Assembly (NCBI GenBank): GCA_023458595.1
Contig: JAEWYT010000082.1
Span: 1 to 53,936, forward strand
From: Pseudomonadota bacterium
GTDB lineage: Bacteria > Pseudomonadota > Alphaproteobacteria > Rhizobiales > Tepidamorphaceae
Length of the DNA: 53,936 nucleotides
Direction: 5' to 3'
Each line of letters starts with the position of its first letter. The first letter of the stretch is position 1. The notes beneath the pieces were generated by a model that was not told the DNA's origin, searched no databases, and saw nothing but the letters and a program-made list of their open reading frames with translations. The position numbers were made by a program, and so were the translations under genes. Shown here in pieces: positions 51,954 through 53,936 of the stretch.

Positions 51954-53843
51954 ATGCGGATTTTGCAGACGTGTGGGCTCGTCGGTCTTTTGATATTCGC
52001 TGCATCCTCACAAGCGTTCGCGGAATTTCCCGATTGTATCGCTCCCGTCGACAATCCCGGCCTCTATCCCTCTCAAACGGGCGCCTATCCTTCCGATCCG
52101 GCCATTCCCTACTCCGGTGGGCGGACGGTTTGGTCCACGAACGGGCTCGAGATCCAACTCAGCAAGAACGGCAAGGGAAACCGCCAGTTCATGGTCGAAG
52201 GCATAAACTACGAACCGACCCAGATCGGCGGCTCAGCCGATTACAGCCCCTTCAATGATTTTTTCTACACCAACGATACCGAGCTTTGGGTGCCGTTGTG
52301 GAACCGCGACATCGATCTGATGCGCGCGATGGGCGTCAATGCCATCCGTACCTACGGTTTCTGGAAGTGGGAGCCGGGCTTCAACCAGAAGGCGCCGGGC
52401 AATCATCCTGACGGCGTGGCCGAGTTCTGGCAGATGCTGGATTTCTCGGCGGCAAAGGCGAACGAGAACAACAAGCAGTTCTGCTTCCCCGGCAACAAAG
52501 GCGTCTACGCCTTCCAGCACCCCACCCACAAGCAGTTTCTCGATGAGCTCTGGAACGGCGGCAAGAAGCCGATCTACGTCTGGATCGGTGTTTCGCTACC
52601 GCTGTCCATAGTGGATCCGAACATCTCCGAAACCCGGCGCAAGAACCTGGTGCAGTTCTATCGCTACACGGCGAAGTGGCTGGCCAAGAAGTACGGTGAC
52701 CATCCCGCGGTGATGGGCTTCGTCATCGGCAACGAGATCGACACGCCGGCTACGACTCCGACGTCGGAATTCTGGGAGATTCTCAACGATCTGCATCGTC
52801 TGGTGAAGGCCAGCGCCCCTGACAAGCTGACCATGAACACGTTCCACGATACGGCGGACTTCGCCCGACCGATCAAGACGGGGTCGTTTGTCGGCAGGCG
52901 CGGCCCGGCCGTCTACGAGCTCGACGTCTGGGGTTTCAACCCCTACTCCAACCCGGCTCCGGATGGGAATCTGTTTTCCCGGTTCAGCGAGTTCGTCGTG
53001 AATTGCAAAGGCGACCGCGACACGGCGAACTGCACGAAACCGCTGCTCTACGGTGAATTCGGCGTGCCGGGGAACACCCACGAGGTTGGCGACGAGGACT
53101 ATCCGATCAATTGGGTAGCCCCCAATTTCATCTGGATGAGAAATCCGCCCGCCGCCCAGTGCCTGACGCACGGCCAGCTGGCCTCGCCGCCCCGGGCGCG
53201 GGGGGGGCCGGGGGGCGACGGGCCGGTGGCCGAGTACAAGCGCGGCAGGACGATCGCCATCGAGATGCCCACCGGCAGGGGTGAGCGCTACGACATGCCG
53301 AAGCGATTGGCCAGGTATTTCGAGGGTTCCGGTGTTCAGGAAGGCGACGACCTGCCGGCCGCCGACCAGGCGAAGTGGATCTTCAAGTTCTGGAAGGTCA
53401 CGCGAAACCACAAGGCCGACAATTCCTCGCCCGATAGCAAGCACGACTACAGCTCGGGCGGCTTCCTGTTCGAGTGGCGCGACGAATGGTGGAAGGCCAA
53501 TCCGCATCCCGATTTCCACAGTATCACCGGCAACAACAAGTGCGGTTCCGGCTGCTCCGGCGGTTGCGATACCGGCGCCGCCAACGCCGTTTTCCCCGGC
53601 GGATGGGGCGACGAGCAATGGTTCGGCATAAATGGCGCGAAGGCCAACGGCCGGCAGAACTCCGACCCGGTCGTCAACCCGTACACCGGCAAGCTCAACG
53701 GCGGGCCCGATATCCTGTTGCCACGCGCCGCCGTCGTGGCGACCTGTCAGATGTACGGCAAGTGCCTGACGCCCCTGCAGATCAAGCGCAGGCAGGCCAG
53801 GAGGGCGCAACTGACGTTGCCCCCAGTTTGCCCTCACTCATGA
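51954..53843 (+). CDS. Secreted glycosidase-like protein, clan GH-A-type fold
   Basis: An exported protein of 629 residues with a Sec signal (LLIFAASSQAFA, then cleavage before EFPDC). The core looks like a TIM-barrel glycoside hydrolase. QFMVEGINYEPTQIGG and DLMRAMGVNAIRTYGFW open it, a likely acid/base Glu is at 261 (VIGNEID), and a likely nucleophile Glu is at 368 (LLYGEFGVP). It resembles beta-1,3-glucanosyltransferase or GH2/GH5-type barrels, but no family is certain. A Cys/Gly-rich insertion (NKCGSGCSGGCDTG) follows. Codon use is less GC-biased than the neighbours. The last codons run into an IS3 element, so the natural C-terminus may be lost. Strong GGAAGGAG ribosome site. Confidence 0.7.
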   Translation: MRILQTCGLVGLLIFAASSQAFAEFPDCIAPVDNPGLYPSQTGAYPSDPAIPYSGGRTVWSTNGLEIQLSKNGKGNRQFMVEGINYEPTQIGGSADYSPFNDFFYTNDTELWVPLWNRDIDLMRAMGVNAIRTYGFWKWEPGFNQKAPGNHPDGVAEFWQMLDFSAAKANENNKQFCFPGNKGVYAFQHPTHKQFLDELWNGGKKPIYVWIGVSLPLSIVDPNISETRRKNLVQFYRYTAKWLAKKYGDHPAVMGFVIGNEIDTPATTPTSEFWEILNDLHRLVKASAPDKLTMNTFHDTADFARPIKTGSFVGRRGPAVYELDVWGFNPYSNPAPDGNLFSRFSEFVVNCKGDRDTANCTKPLLYGEFGVPGNTHEVGDEDYPINWVAPNFIWMRNPPAAQCLTHGQLASPPRARGGPGGDGPVAEYKRGRTIAIEMPTGRGERYDMPKRLARYFEGSGVQEGDDLPAADQAKWIFKFWKVTRNHKADNSSPDSKHDYSSGGFLFEWRDEWWKANPHPDFHSITGNNKCGSGCSGGCDTGAANAVFPGGWGDEQWFGINGAKANGRQNSDPVVNPYTGKLNGGPDILLPRAAVVATCQMYGKCLTPLQIKRRQARRAQLTLPPVCPHS

Positions 53844-53936
53844 CTGGACTCTGTTCTCGTTGTGGTCCCTCCGGGACCGGGTTGCAAACTCGTTCGGGGT
53901 AAGGCCACCGAGGCTCGTATGAGGCCGGCAGGCGTT
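53838..53936 (-). mobile_element. IS3-family transposase, C-terminal end (cut by window edge)
   Basis: The minus strand encodes the last 32 residues of an IS3-family OrfB. The integrase-core end RPHTSLGGLTPNEFA is the usual H-x-S-L-G-x-x-T-P-x-E-F signature, followed by a charged tail and TGA at 53840-53838. The rest of the element lies beyond the window. Its end overlaps the last six bases of the glycosidase gene. Confidence 0.85.

Noticed and set aside
1..53936. tRNA genes, rRNA genes, CRISPR arrays and prophage genes
   Set aside because: No cloverleaf-like T-loop signatures, rRNA segments, regularly spaced repeats or phage structural genes were found by reading.

Overview
The window reads as a chromosomal segment of a GC-rich alphaproteobacterium, most likely order Hyphomicrobiales (Rhizobiales). 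The evidence is a run of core genes in alphaproteobacterial arrangements (cycM/kdsB/pheA/nudC/HIT/SRP RNA/dnaX/ybaB, and rpmI-rplT-pheS-pheT). An Irr-type iron control element sits in front of a membrane-bound ferritin gene (mbfA). A yejA-yejA-yejB-yejE-yejF peptide importer and rhizobial-style palindromic intergenic repeats point the same way. The genus cannot be fixed from the sequence alone.

Layout. 1-6.4 kb: TRAP binding protein (Tat-exported), a DUF995 protein, mbfA with its Irr box, an M17 aminopeptidase, a TadD-like TPR lipoprotein with a CtrA-like box, and an NDUFA9-like Rossmann protein. 6.4-16.8 kb: uppP, GST, queG, an SDR protein, ybaB, dnaX, the 4.5S SRP RNA, a HIT protein, nudC, pheA, kdsB and cycM. 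16.9-25.5 kb: the yej oligopeptide ABC operon, with two substrate-binding proteins. It is interrupted by a 165-bp inverted-repeat element between yejB and yejE, and by a VapBC-like toxin-antitoxin pair between yejE and yejF. 25.7-31.8 kb: a GhrA-type reductase, a SAM methyltransferase, a second VIT-family metal transporter, a frameshifted GNAT gene, an NlpC/P60 hydrolase, a MarR regulator and htpX. 31.8-32.3 kb: a 484-bp gene-free convergent interval with six GANTC sites and a DnaA box. 32.3-38.7 kb: pheT, pheS, rplT, rpmI, a DUF454 protein, an ICMT-like protein and infC, which probably starts at AUA. 38.7-51.8 kb: GT4 glycosyltransferase, hydrolase, recR, truA, protoglobin, a membrane protein, dapE, an AmpG-like permease, FAD oxidoreductase, GNAT, fmt, def, rmuC and DUF805. 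51.9-53.9 kb: a less GC-rich secreted glycosidase-like gene that runs into the end of an IS3-family element at the right edge.

How the genes fit together. Most are housekeeping: translation (infC, rpmI, rplT, pheST, fmt, def, truA, queG), replication and repair (dnaX, recR, rmuC), envelope and peptidoglycan (uppP, dapE, AmpG-like, NlpC/P60, kdsB) and respiration (cycM). The yej importer, the M17 aminopeptidase, the AmpG-like permease and the NlpC/P60 enzyme would together support peptide and muropeptide salvage. MbfA and the second VIT protein suggest iron or manganese detoxification. The most notable structure is the yej operon. There an IS630/mariner-type miniature element appears to have landed exactly between the Shine-Dalgarno sequence and the start codon of yejE. 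A toxin-antitoxin pair has also become embedded so that the toxin stop codon overlaps the yejF start.
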